Shown here: in pieces, positions 25,358 to 33,249 of the stretch
Numbering within the stretch: position 1 is the stretch's first letter
Layout of the letters: each line of letters starts with the position of its first letter
Source of the DNA: Shimia sp. R9_2
Lineage (GTDB): Bacteria > Pseudomonadota > Alphaproteobacteria > Rhodobacterales > Rhodobacteraceae
Assembly: GCF_017743735.1 (NCBI RefSeq)
Contig: NZ_JAGHRO010000002.1
Coordinates: forward strand, 682,001 to 746,000
DNA length: 64,000 bases
Reading direction: 5' to 3'
Made by a program: the position numbers and the translations under genes
The notes under the pieces: generated by a model
Told to the model about the DNA's origin: nothing
The model's database searches: none
What the model saw: only the letters and a program-made list of their open reading frames with translations

Positions 25358-26668
25358 TTAACCGCCGCTGACCAGCTTCAGACTCGGCGGCGTTAGAAAA
25401 TGCTCCTCCCGCATCTCCGCGCTGATGGCATGGCCGACCATGCCCTCGTCGCGTGAAATCACAGAGGAGGCCCGCACCAACTCAGGCAAAGCCTCATCCG
25501 CAACCCGCTGCCAGGTCACGGTTTTCAGGAACTTATGCACCGACAGCCCGCCGGTGTAGCGCGCAGCTCTGTCTGTGGGCAGCACGTGGTTTGGCCCTGC
25601 CGCCTTGTCGCCAAAGGTCACGCAGGCCCGAGCCCCAAGGAATAGTGACCCATAGCTGCGCAGCCGCGTTTTCCACCATGCCAGATCCTCCGCCTGCACA
25701 TGCAAATGCTCCGGAGCGTATCTATCTGAGACCAAAGCCATCTCTTCGCGCCCCTCACAGAGGATCACCTCGCCGCGCTCCGCCCATGCTTGCCGCGCGG
25801 CACTGCGGTTGGGTTCCGGCAACTGTGCCACGCAATCCGCAATCAGTCCCATCACAGCCTCTGCCAGCGCCCGATTGTCACACACCAGCCAGACCGGAGA
25901 GTTGCCGCCGTGTTCCGCCTGCCCAACCAAATCCCAAGCCACAAGATCGGGGTCGGCGGTCTCATCCGCGATGATCAGGACATCCGTGGGGCCCGCAAAC
26001 ATATCGATGCCCACCTCGCCAAAAAGCTGCCGCTTCGCCTCAGCGACATATTGATTGCCCGGCCCCACCAGAATGTCGGCACGGCCAGCTCCGAAATGCC
26101 CCTCAGCCATGGCAGCCACCGCCTGAACACCGCCAAGCGCCAAGGCGCGGTCCGCCCCGGCGAGCCACATCGCATAGAGGATCGCCGCCGGGATGCCCTC
26201 CCCCGGACGCGGCGGCGAGGCGGCTGTTACGTCTCCGACCCCGGCCACACGCGCAGTGGTGATGCTCATCAACGCGCTGGCGATGTGGCTATAGCGCCCT
26301 CCGGGCACATAACAGCCCGCGGCGTCCAATGGGATCACCCGCTGCCCGGCCATCAATCCCGGGCGCAGCTCGACTTCAAATTCATTGAGACTGCTGCGCT
26401 GCGCTTCGGCAAACCGGCGAATATTGTCATGCGCGTAGCGGATCGCATCGCGCAGCTCAGGCGCGACATGCTGTGCGGCTTCGGCCATCTGGTCCCGCCC
26501 CACCACAACTTCGCCATCCCAGCGGTCCAGCCTCTGCGCATACTCGCGCACCGTTGCCTCTCCGCCCTGCCGGATACGGGCCAGCATGATTTCGACAGTG
26601 TCTCGCGCATCCGCCGTGCCAGCCTCGGCAATCGTGGCGTCCGCGCGCTTCAGATAAGTGATGGTCAT
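25358..26668 (-). CDS. Histidinol dehydrogenase-family enzyme (HisD/HpsN-like)
   Basis: A 436-residue HisD-fold NAD-dependent alcohol dehydrogenase. The zinc and NAD segments are clear: VPGGRYSHIASALMS, GGVQAVAAMAEG, VGPGNQYVAEAKRQLFGEVG, and QAEHGGNSPVWLV. The N-terminus (MTITYLKRAD) and overall pattern resemble the paralogue HpsN, which oxidises sulfopropanediol in Ruegeria, as recalled, more than biosynthetic HisD; no other his gene is nearby. The start at 26668 has GGAGA upstream. It diverges from a LysR gene, which is the usual arrangement of a catabolic enzyme and its regulator. Substrate is inferred and not proven. Confidence 0.82.
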   Translation of the reverse strand: MTITYLKRADATIAEAGTADARDTVEIMLARIRQGGEATVREYAQRLDRWDGEVVVGRDQMAEAAQHVAPELRDAIRYAHDNIRRFAEAQRSSLNEFEVELRPGLMAGQRVIPLDAAGCYVPGGRYSHIASALMSITTARVAGVGDVTAASPPRPGEGIPAAILYAMWLAGADRALALGGVQAVAAMAEGHFGAGRADILVGPGNQYVAEAKRQLFGEVGIDMFAGPTDVLIIADETADPDLVAWDLVGQAEHGGNSPVWLVCDNRALAEAVMGLIADCVAQLPEPNRSAARQAWAERGEVILCEGREEMALVSDRYAPEHLHVQAEDLAWWKTRLRSYGSLFLGARACVTFGDKAAGPNHVLPTDRAARYTGGLSVHKFLKTVTWQRVADEALPELVRASSVISRDEGMVGHAISAEMREEHFLTPPSLKLVSGG

Positions 26669-26757
26669 GTCAGTCTCCTGCCATATCTCGATGTTATTCT
26701 TGGCTTGACCCAATCCCTGCGACTATTCACAAAAGGCAAATCTGCCGGAGAGCCAAA

Positions 26758-27723
26758 ATGTTGAACAAAGGTGTCACCCTCAGAGGGTTGGAAGTGTTTG
26801 AAGCGCTCGCAGCGACCGGGGCCGTGGCGCAGGCGGCGGAGATCACGGGGCTGTCGCAACCTGCGGTGTCTCAGCAGATCCGAAATCTCGAAAAGGCGCT
26901 TGGTGCCGACTTGCTGGACCACAGCAAACGGCCGATGCAGCTCACCCCTGCAGGGCGCGCTTATCTGATCCGTGCCAGTGCGGTGCTCTCGCAATTGCGG
27001 CTGGCGCAGTCTGAGCTGGCGGTGATGGATCTCACCCACCTGACACAACTCTCCATGGGCATCATTGATGATTTTGACAATGACCTGACCCCGCGCCTTG
27101 TCACGACACTGGCGGAGTCGATGACCCGCTGTCAGTTCCGCCTTGTCACCGCGCCGAGCCATGAGATCACCGAAGCCATTCGCGCCCGCGATCTGCACCT
27201 CGCGATCACTGCCTCCTCCGGAGAAGTCATTGATGGCATTACGGAATACCCGCTGACCCGCGATCCGTTTATTCTGATTGCCCCTGCCGGTCGCGTACCT
27301 GCAAAAGGCGATGTGATGGGAGCGCTGGCCGATCTGCCGATGCTGCGCTACGGGCAAGAGCAACTGATCGGACGTCAGATTGAAGCCCACCTGAAACGCT
27401 GCAAACTCGACATTCCGCAACGGTTTGAAATCGGCTCCAACCCGTCGCTCATTGCCATGGTATCGCGCGGCATTGGCTGGGCCATCACCACGCCTCTGGG
27501 CTACCTGCGTGCGACGCGCTTTCATGATCGCGTTACCGCACACCCGCTGCCGTTTGCCCCCTTCAGCCGCACCATTTCGCTTCTGGCAAGCGGAGACTGG
27601 GCTGACACGGTGCCGCGCGACGTGGCCCAAACCATGCGCAATCTGCTGACCAGCCACATGATTGCCCCGGCCATCGAGAAACTCCCGTGGCTGGAGGATG
27701 ATTTTCGCGTGTTGGACCGATAG
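26758..27723 (+). CDS. LysR-family regulator, divergent from the HisD-like gene
   Basis: A 321-residue LysR-type regulator. The helix-turn-helix is visible in LEVFEALAATGAVAQAAEI followed by GLSQPAVSQQIRNLEKALGA, and the effector domain starts near TQLSMGIIDDFDNDL. GGAGAG lies before the ATG. Its promoter faces that of the HisD-like gene across 89 bases. The probable role is control of that catabolic gene, with the enzyme's substrate or product as effector; this is inference from context. Confidence 0.88.
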   Translation: MLNKGVTLRGLEVFEALAATGAVAQAAEITGLSQPAVSQQIRNLEKALGADLLDHSKRPMQLTPAGRAYLIRASAVLSQLRLAQSELAVMDLTHLTQLSMGIIDDFDNDLTPRLVTTLAESMTRCQFRLVTAPSHEITEAIRARDLHLAITASSGEVIDGITEYPLTRDPFILIAPAGRVPAKGDVMGALADLPMLRYGQEQLIGRQIEAHLKRCKLDIPQRFEIGSNPSLIAMVSRGIGWAITTPLGYLRATRFHDRVTAHPLPFAPFSRTISLLASGDWADTVPRDVAQTMRNLLTSHMIAPAIEKLPWLEDDFRVLDR

Positions 27724-27790
27724 GCGCCGCACAGATCAGGCTCCGAAATGACTTCGGTTTCACTGTCTGCCGGTGCCGCTCATTTCAGCA

Positions 27791-27837
27791 AGAGGCCACA
27801 GCGCTGCTTTGTAAACAGCAGCCTCTACTTTTCATTT
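27791..27837 (+). terminator. Candidate terminator after lysR
   Basis: Inner arms GCTGCT (27803-27808) and AGCAGC (27817-27822) with an eight-base loop are enclosed by AGAGG (27791-27795) and CCTCT (27822-27826, sharing one base), followed by ACTTTTCATTTTCC. It lies about 70 bases past the lysR stop. The phosphatase gene on the other strand ends nearby. Confidence 0.45.
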
Positions 27838-27867
27838 TCCTGAAACTACTGCTCCATTTGCGCAGAT

Positions 27868-28296
27868 CTAAAGCGCGGCAACAAGACCACGTGCGCAGGT
27901 TTCAATCAGATCCAATGCCCCGTCAAAATCACGGGTGTAGTAAGGATCAGGCACCGCATCAGCGTCGCTGTCTTCATAATCGGTGAAAAGCCGCACTGGC
28001 GTTTCGTTGCCCGCCGGGCGCAACCGCTCAATATTGGCGAGATTGTCTCCGTCCATTGCGATGATCAGGTCGAAACGGTTGAAGTCTGCGACGTCGAACT
28101 GGCGCGCGCGCAGATCTGAGAGATCGTAGCCCCGCGCCTTGGCCGCCGTTTGCATCGGGCCATAGGGCGGCTCTCCCACGTGCCAGCCTCCAGTGCCAGC
28201 GCTGTCTGCGTCCACCTCCGGTGCAAAGCTGCGAAACACGCCTTCGGCGGTGGGGGACCGGCAGATATTGCCCAGACAGACGAACAGAATTTTCAT
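27868..28296 (-). CDS. Low-molecular-weight protein-tyrosine phosphatase
   Basis: A 142-residue phosphatase. The catalytic P-loop is C7-LGNIC-R13-S14 (CLGNICRS) and the general acid is D117 in DPYY, with the two Tyr residues of the DPYY class. The family dephosphorylates tyrosine or arginine residues in regulatory or exopolysaccharide systems. It diverges from cobB; its ATG overlaps an ATG of the opposite strand at 28295. Confidence 0.93.
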   Translation of the reverse strand: MKILFVCLGNICRSPTAEGVFRSFAPEVDADSAGTGGWHVGEPPYGPMQTAAKARGYDLSDLRARQFDVADFNRFDLIIAMDGDNLANIERLRPAGNETPVRLFTDYEDSDADAVPDPYYTRDFDGALDLIETCARGLVAAL

Positions 28297-28387
28297 GGCG
28301 GATCATCCCCTTACCTTGCCAGCACCCCGGCACCTTGCCACAGTCAACACAGAGGCACCACAAGCAGCAGCCAGCGAGACGCGCATT

Positions 28388-29092
28388 ATGACCACCAACA
28401 TCGTTGTCCTGACCGGCGCCGGTATCAGCGCGGAAAGCGGCCTTGGCACATTTCGGGACGAAGGCGGACTTTGGGCGCAGCATCGGATTGAGGATGTGGC
28501 CACGCCAGAGGGCTTTGCCCGCAATCCCGATCTGGTGCATGAGTTTTACAACGCCCGCCGCGCCAATGCGGCAGAGGCGGTGCCCAATGCGGCGCATTAT
28601 GCGCTGGCGGAGCTGGAAGCCAAACTTGACGGCACGCTGCTGATTGTCACCCAAAACGTCGATAGCTTGCACGAAAAGGCTGGCAGCAAGAACGTGCTGC
28701 ATATGCATGGGATCCTGGCAGGGGCGTTGTGCGCCGCGTGTGGCCACCGCTGGGAGGCTCCGGCAGTGATGACCAAGGAAGACCCCTGCCCGGCTTGCGC
28801 TGCGCCACAAACCCGCCCGGACGTGGTGTGGTTTGGCGAAATTCCCTATGAGATGGAGCGCATTGAGGATGCGCTTTCCGCAGCGGACGTCTTTGTCTCG
28901 ATTGGCACGTCAGGAGAGGTTTATCCGGCGGCGAACTTCGTGTCACACGCCGACTATATTGGCGCGCATACGGTGGAACTGAATTTGGAGCCCTCTGCCG
29001 GGGCATCCCGCTTTGCCAAAGTGCATCTTGGCCCCGCCACGGAAACGGTGCCGCAGTGGGTGGCGAGCGAGCTGGCACGCACCAACAGCTGA
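28388..29092 (+). CDS. cobB: NAD-dependent protein deacylase (sirtuin, CobB type)
   Basis: A 234-residue SIR2-family deacylase. NAD-binding motifs are VLTGAGISAESGLGTFRD and TQNVDSLHEKAGS; the catalytic His is in HMHGILAG, and CAACGHRW plus CPACAAPQ give four zinc cysteines. Class III bacterial sirtuins of this length remove acetyl or succinyl groups from lysine. The start at 28388 (MTTNIVVLTGAG) is favoured because it matches family N-termini, although the frame is open from 28193 and has an ATG at 28295. The upstream gene encodes a phosphatase on the other strand. Confidence 0.92.
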   Translation: MTTNIVVLTGAGISAESGLGTFRDEGGLWAQHRIEDVATPEGFARNPDLVHEFYNARRANAAEAVPNAAHYALAELEAKLDGTLLIVTQNVDSLHEKAGSKNVLHMHGILAGALCAACGHRWEAPAVMTKEDPCPACAAPQTRPDVVWFGEIPYEMERIEDALSAADVFVSIGTSGEVYPAANFVSHADYIGAHTVELNLEPSAGASRFAKVHLGPATETVPQWVASELARTNS

Positions 29093-29094
29093 CG

Positions 29095-29126
29095 CAAACA
29101 AAAAGGGCCACCTCAACGGGCGGCCC
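29095..29126 (-). terminator. Terminator after the PCu(A)C gene
   Basis: On the minus strand GGGCC (29122-29126) pairs with GGCCC (29105-29109) over a 12-base loop, followed by TTTTTGTTTG. It lies 30 bases past the copper-chaperone stop and 3 bases from the convergent cobB stop. Confidence 0.65.
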
Positions 29127-29155
29127 AGATTGAAGACGTAAACAATGCGCGATGG

Positions 29156-29647
29156 TCAGCCGTCGGTCTTTTTCATCTCGCCATGGCCATGCGCCCCTGC
29201 GGCGGGCTTGCGCTCCAAATCCACAGGCACCTCAAGTGTGATATCGCCTGCTTTTTCAAAGGTCAGCGTCACATTCACAACGTCGCCATGCTCCAGACCA
29301 TGGGTCAGCCCCATGAACATCACGTGATCGCCGCCACGTTGCAGCATGTGCTTGCCACCTGCCGGGATCACAAAGCCCTCTTTCACATGCAGCATTTTCA
29401 TTTTGCCGTCGCCGATGTCCTTATGAGTGTGCAGCTCTGTGCGCTTGGCCACATCGGAGCTGACAGAGACCAGACGGTCATCTTCGCTGCCGGTGTTCTC
29501 GATCACCATAAAGCTTGCGCCGGATTTGGAGATCTTGGTGGCGACGCGGGCATAGGCGTCTTTCACGGCAATGGTTGTTTCGGCAAATGCTGGAAGCGCG
29601 AAAGCCACGGCAGCAGCGGCGGCGAGGGTGAAGGTTTTAACGGACAT
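29156..29647 (-). CDS. Periplasmic copper chaperone PCu(A)C
   Basis: A 163-residue exported copper protein (DUF461). The signal peptide is FTLAAAAAVAFALPAFA. Copper ligands fit H-x-n-M and the later HVMFMGL motif: ELHTHKDIGDGKMKMLHV, then GGKHMLQRGGDHVMFMGL. The C-terminal tail is His-rich (AAGAHGHGEM). Family members deliver Cu(I) to the CuA or CuB site of cytochrome oxidase, for example with ScoI. AGGAGA precedes the ATG. It lies directly downstream of a small gene also likely linked to copper. Confidence 0.9.
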   Translation of the reverse strand: MSVKTFTLAAAAAVAFALPAFAETTIAVKDAYARVATKISKSGASFMVIENTGSEDDRLVSVSSDVAKRTELHTHKDIGDGKMKMLHVKEGFVIPAGGKHMLQRGGDHVMFMGLTHGLEHGDVVNVTLTFEKAGDITLEVPVDLERKPAAGAHGHGEMKKTDG

Positions 29648-29683
29648 TATTGGTCTCCTGTCCCTGTGAGTTGATGTGTCAGA

Positions 29684-30043
29684 TTAGAAAATGAACACAC
29701 CAGCCGGGGGCGCACGTGCGCTGGGGGAGGTTTGACGAATCGCCTCTACGTGGTCGCCCAAAGCCAATCGCGCAATGCGGCTTTGCCCAAAGTGGGCTTC
29801 TATTGTGGCCTCGGGCACCGCGATCCAAGTCAGCAGAGACGCCGAAAAATCAGGGCATAGATGCGGCGCGCCTGTGGGGTTGCCATCGGCATCCACAGGC
29901 ACCATCACCGGATTTTCGCCGATGCAGTATTCCGCATAGCCCGCAACGCCGGGCATACCGCGCGCAATTGCCATGCTGTGCCCAGTCAGGACCAGCACGA
30001 GCGCGAGCACTCCGGAGATATATGCGCGGAAGTTTGCCGTCAT
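29684..30043 (-). CDS. Small exported protein, DUF2946-like, next to PCu(A)C
   Basis: A 119-residue protein with a membrane or signal segment (YISGVLALVLVLTGHSMAIA). The mature part has two cysteines (EYCIGENPVMVPVDADG then HLCPDFSASLL) and ends RAPPAGVFIF, a Pro-Pro ending recalled from DUF2946 proteins near copper genes. The start at 30043 is the only clear candidate; the ribosome-binding site is weak. It is 36 bases upstream of the PCu(A)C gene on the same strand, so the two should share a transcript. A role in copper delivery to cytochrome oxidase is inferred from context. Confidence 0.6.
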   Translation of the reverse strand: MTANFRAYISGVLALVLVLTGHSMAIARGMPGVAGYAEYCIGENPVMVPVDADGNPTGAPHLCPDFSASLLTWIAVPEATIEAHFGQSRIARLALGDHVEAIRQTSPSARAPPAGVFIF

Positions 30044-30082
30044 GCCCGCATATAGACATGGCGTCTAAGCTTTGTGAAGACG

Positions 30083-30117
30083 ACAAAAGGAAACAGCCCC
30101 ACCCGAAGGTGAGGCTG
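30083..30117 (-). terminator. Terminator of rpmB
   Basis: On the minus strand CAGCCTCACC-TTCG-GGTGGGGCTG (30094-30117) forms a 10-bp stem with one G-U pair and a TTCG loop, followed by TTTCCTTTTG. It lies 28 bases past the rpmB stop. Confidence 0.82.
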
Positions 30118-30144
30118 TCAAAATCTCGAAAAAGATCAGTGCGA

Positions 30145-30435
30145 TCAGGCGTTTGCTGCCTGCGCTTTTGCGATCTCTTTTTTCACTTTCAGAGCGTTGT
30201 CGGAAAGCTCGGTATCTTTTGCTTTTGCCAGGAACGCGTCCAGGCCACCGCGGTGGTCCACGGTGCGCAGCGCGGCTGCGGAGATGCGCAGTTTCACACC
30301 CCGGCCCAGAGTTTCGGACTGCAGAGTCACGTCGTTCAGGTTAGGCAGAAAACGACGCTTGGTTTTGTTGTTGGCGTGGCTGACATTGTTGCCAGTCATC
30401 GGGCCTTTTCCGGTCAATTCGCAACGGCGCGACAT
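30145..30435 (-). CDS. rpmB: 50S ribosomal protein L28
   Basis: A 96-residue L28. The N-terminus [32 protein letters not shown] is the conserved family core (split here by residue 20 into [17 protein letters not shown] and [15 protein letters not shown]). The length and the C-terminal helical extension ([14 protein letters not shown]) are typical for alphaproteobacteria. Zinc-binding cysteines of the C+ form are absent except Cys5. It is a single gene with its own promoter and terminator. Confidence 0.97.
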   Translation of the reverse strand: MSRRCELTGKGPMTGNNVSHANNKTKRRFLPNLNDVTLQSETLGRGVKLRISAAALRTVDHRGGLDAFLAKAKDTELSDNALKVKKEIAKAQAANA

Positions 30436-30526
30436 GGGTTCATCCTCGTTTTACGGTGCACGGGGATAACGGCCCCGTCAAAGCATAAGGGCGCTGCCTA
30501 GGCCGCGCCCGGAATTTTGTTTGGCG

Positions 30527-30555
30527 TGATTAGGCGGAATTGGCAGGGCCGTCAA
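30527..30555 (-). promoter_or_regulatory. Candidate promoter of rpmB
   Basis: On the minus strand TTGACG (30550-30555) and TAATCA (30527-30532) are 17 bases apart, about 90 bases before the rpmB ATG. TTGAC is a good alphaproteobacterial -35; the leader in between is GC-rich. Confidence 0.45.
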
Positions 30556-30606
30556 GTGATTCAACATCACATAATGACTCTGATGGCCTCCAAAGGCGTT
30601 TAAACC

Positions 30607-31317
30607 TTACACATCCGCCGGGGAAGGCCCTCTGAGCGGCTTTTTAGGCGGAAGGCTGTTGCGATCCCATCTGATCGTCATGCCCTGATCACGGCGGGCA
30701 AAGATCTCCGGCAGGAAGTTTTCGAAATTGCCGATTTCCTCAACGCTGTGCAAGAGCCAAGCGTAATTCTTGTCCTCATAGTAGAGCCAAGGAATGATCA
30801 TCCGGTTCACAATCGGTTTGAAAATCCCTTTGGCCACACCAACGGTCAAGAGATTGCGCACCTTCAGCCCGTCAGGTCCATCCTCATAGTGAAACTCCAC
30901 ATCCGCAACCGTCACGCCACTTCTGGTGGCGCGCAGGGTAAAACGGGTCTCATCTCTGCGCACGACCTCCAGCCGCTCATTTGTCGTGAAATCGGGGTTG
31001 CGCTGATAGCCCTCAACGATGGTAACAAAGTCTCCTGCCGTCAGCGGGCGTTCTTTGTCGACCTTTTCGCTTTCCAGAGAGATATGGTCCTTAGGGTGGC
31101 TCACCAAAAAGGCCGGATAGGTCGTGCCATCAATCACCAGAGAGAGATCCGCATAGACCCCATACCACCAACAGAGCATTTCTGCGGTCACTTCCCGAAC
31201 CGGTGGGTGCTCGATTTCGAATAGGGTCCGCCCATCTGACAGATGCGTCACAGTCGAAAACGCCTTGTCAAAACTCTTGAGGTCCCATCCGAAGTCTCGC
31301 GGCTCAGGAAACTCCAT
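30607..31317 (-). CDS. PhlG-like (DAPG hydrolase family) protein, downstream copy
   Basis: A 236-residue soluble protein of the DAPG-hydrolase (PhlG) family by motif: EMLCWWYGVYADLSLVIDG, VSHPKDHISLE, VEFHYEDGPDG and LHSVEEIGNFENFLPEIF. PhlG splits the carbon-carbon bond of acylated phloroglucinols using a zinc ion held by His and Glu residues; the conserved H-P-x-D-H and H-x-V-E-E-I-G motifs here could be such ligands. The substrate in this organism is unknown. A paralogue is encoded 153 bases upstream on the same strand. GGGAGGG precedes the ATG. Confidence 0.72.
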   Translation of the reverse strand: MEFPEPRDFGWDLKSFDKAFSTVTHLSDGRTLFEIEHPPVREVTAEMLCWWYGVYADLSLVIDGTTYPAFLVSHPKDHISLESEKVDKERPLTAGDFVTIVEGYQRNPDFTTNERLEVVRRDETRFTLRATRSGVTVADVEFHYEDGPDGLKVRNLLTVGVAKGIFKPIVNRMIIPWLYYEDKNYAWLLHSVEEIGNFENFLPEIFARRDQGMTIRWDRNSLPPKKPLRGPSPADV

Positions 31318-31470
31318 GCACCACCCTCCCAGCTCATCTTAGGCCAAACCCGCCTCTGCTTTCTCCACCGACAACAACACCTGATATTTCTCAGGACAGG
31401 CTGCGCATTTTCGGCAAGCCACGCAAGATTTTCCGGAAGTCCCGCTGCATCGCATAGCGAGTGTGGGTGA

Positions 31471-32172
31471 TCAAAACGCACCGTCAGTTGGCGTGGGCCA
31501 AGTGATGCGACGACCTTCGCTGCGCCGCTCATAGAGGATCGGTAGCAAGTGCTCCAAGGCGCCAATCTCCTCTACATTGTGCTGCATCCATGCCTCTGTC
31601 TTTTTCACATCAAACAGGAACGGCACGACGAGATTGTTGATCAGGATCCGGGACCACCCTCTTTCAACGCCAACCCAAAGGCAGGAGACCACGTCGGTTC
31701 CATCTGGGTGGGCTTCAAAAGAATATTCAAGCCCGGCCACCCGGAGCCCGGCGCGATAGACTTCGATGGCGTATTTGGAGGTATCCCGATGTACGATCTT
31801 GAACTTCTCGATGGTGCGATAAGAGGGTTCTGCGCCGTAAGCCTCTTCCATGACGATATAATCGCCGGGATTGCTCGGCATCATCTGCGTGACCAGAAAA
31901 GGCCTGATGTCAATGTGATCTCGCGGATGCCAAACCGAGAAAGCCTGTGCAACATGCGCGCCCAAGTCGACTTCAAGAAACGCATAGACACCGAACCACC
32001 AGCACAGCATATCACAGCTGATGCCGTTCAGCCGTTGATGCTCAACCGTCAGCTCAAGGCGACCATCCGGCATTTGCGAAAACGCAGTGGTGGCGTCTTC
32101 CAACCGGCGCTGGGGCCATTCAAACCCTTCAAGCTCCGGACGCTTTGCCGGTGCAATTGACCTCTTCCCCAT
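31471..32172 (-). CDS. PhlG-like (DAPG hydrolase family) protein, upstream copy
   Basis: A 233-residue paralogue of the next gene downstream, with matching motifs: DMLCWWFGVYAFLEVDLGAH, VWHPRDHIDIRP, LEYSFEAHPDGTDV and MQHNVEEIGALEHLLPILYE. The two share the block order throughout, although they are clearly diverged. They may form a heteromer or act on related substrates. The 153 bases between them contain no better gene. The N-terminus is basic. Family assignment is from motif memory and is not certain. Confidence 0.72.
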   Translation of the reverse strand: MGKRSIAPAKRPELEGFEWPQRRLEDATTAFSQMPDGRLELTVEHQRLNGISCDMLCWWFGVYAFLEVDLGAHVAQAFSVWHPRDHIDIRPFLVTQMMPSNPGDYIVMEEAYGAEPSYRTIEKFKIVHRDTSKYAIEVYRAGLRVAGLEYSFEAHPDGTDVVSCLWVGVERGWSRILINNLVVPFLFDVKKTEAWMQHNVEEIGALEHLLPILYERRSEGRRITWPTPTDGAF

Positions 32173-32243
32173 AGGTTTTCTGCCTCTATCTTGAACGTCA
32201 ACATGCGCTCAAAATTGAATTTTCTCAGAAAACCATGCGTCAG

Positions 32244-33215
32244 CTAGGCCAGTCGCGCAAGCATCTCCTGCGCGGCCTGCGACGGCGTGATGGCACCAGA
32301 GGCCACCTTTTCATCCAATGATTGCAAGTCCTTGCGCGCTTGCTCTTTATGCAGACGCGCCAGCAACCCCTGCCGCACCTCCTCATGGAACCAAAACTGC
32401 GCCTGCGTGGCGCGGCGGATATCCCAATGCCCTTCCGACTTGCGCCAGTCTGTCAGCGCGGTCATTTCAGACCATGCCGTCAGCAACCCTTCCTCTTCGA
32501 GCGCCGACACGGTCATTGCCTTGGGGAAGCCTTCCGGATCCTGCGGTCGCTTGCGCAACAAACGGAGCGCTCCGGCATAATCGGCGCAGGTGCGCATCGC
32601 GGTGGTTTTCAGCGCACCGTCAGCCTTGTTCACCAAGATCACGTCCGCCATTTCCATGATCCCGCGTTTCACGCCCTGCAGCTCGTCACCGCCCGCAGGC
32701 GCCAACAGCAGCAGGAAGAGATCAGACATTTCCGCCACAACCGTTTCCGACTGCCCGACCCCAACGGTCTCAATCAGGACGACATCAAACCCGGCCGCCT
32801 CACAAAGCGCCACCGCTTCTCTGGTGCGGCGCGCCACGCCTCCCAGATGGGTTTGGCTCGGCGAGGGGCGGATAAAGGCATTTTTCTCCCGGCTCAGCCG
32901 CTCCATGCGGGTTTTATCCCCCAGAATTGAGCCGCCGCTACGGGCCGATGAGGGATCAACCGCAAGCACGGCCACGCGCACCCCCTGCGCGGTCAGCATC
33001 GTGCCAAAGCTCTCAATAAACGTGGATTTCCCAACCCCCGGCGTGCCGGAAAGACCGATGCGCAGGGATTGTCGCCCAGCGCCGCGCAGGCTTTCCAAAA
33101 GCGCGCTGGCCTGTGCGCGGTGGTCATCCCGTGCGCTTTCCACCAATGTAATCGCCCGCGCCAAAGCCCTGCGGTCTTGTTTCAGTATTCTGTCCCGCAG
33201 TTCTGCGATATCCAT
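32244..33215 (-). CDS. meaB: Methylmalonyl-CoA mutase-associated GTPase MeaB
   Basis: A 323-residue G3E-family GTPase. Motifs are GLSGTPGVGKSTFIESFG for the P-loop, VLAVDPSSARSGGSILGDKTRM, ETVGVGQSETVV for switch regions, and VNKADGA as the N-K-x-D base-specificity motif. MeaB protects methylmalonyl-CoA mutase and controls adenosylcobalamin loading in propionyl-CoA metabolism. The mutase gene is not in the window. It lies on the minus strand, divergent from a DUF3108 gene. Confidence 0.93.
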   Translation of the reverse strand: MDIAELRDRILKQDRRALARAITLVESARDDHRAQASALLESLRGAGRQSLRIGLSGTPGVGKSTFIESFGTMLTAQGVRVAVLAVDPSSARSGGSILGDKTRMERLSREKNAFIRPSPSQTHLGGVARRTREAVALCEAAGFDVVLIETVGVGQSETVVAEMSDLFLLLLAPAGGDELQGVKRGIMEMADVILVNKADGALKTTAMRTCADYAGALRLLRKRPQDPEGFPKAMTVSALEEEGLLTAWSEMTALTDWRKSEGHWDIRRATQAQFWFHEEVRQGLLARLHKEQARKDLQSLDEKVASGAITPSQAAQEMLARLA

Positions 33216-33249
33216 GGCGACAACCCGTGCTTCTTGTTTGGAAAACTAC

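Noticed and set aside
31248-31565. 105-codon minus-strand frame between the two PhlG-like genes
   Set aside because: Overlaps both genes in another frame and lacks any domain.
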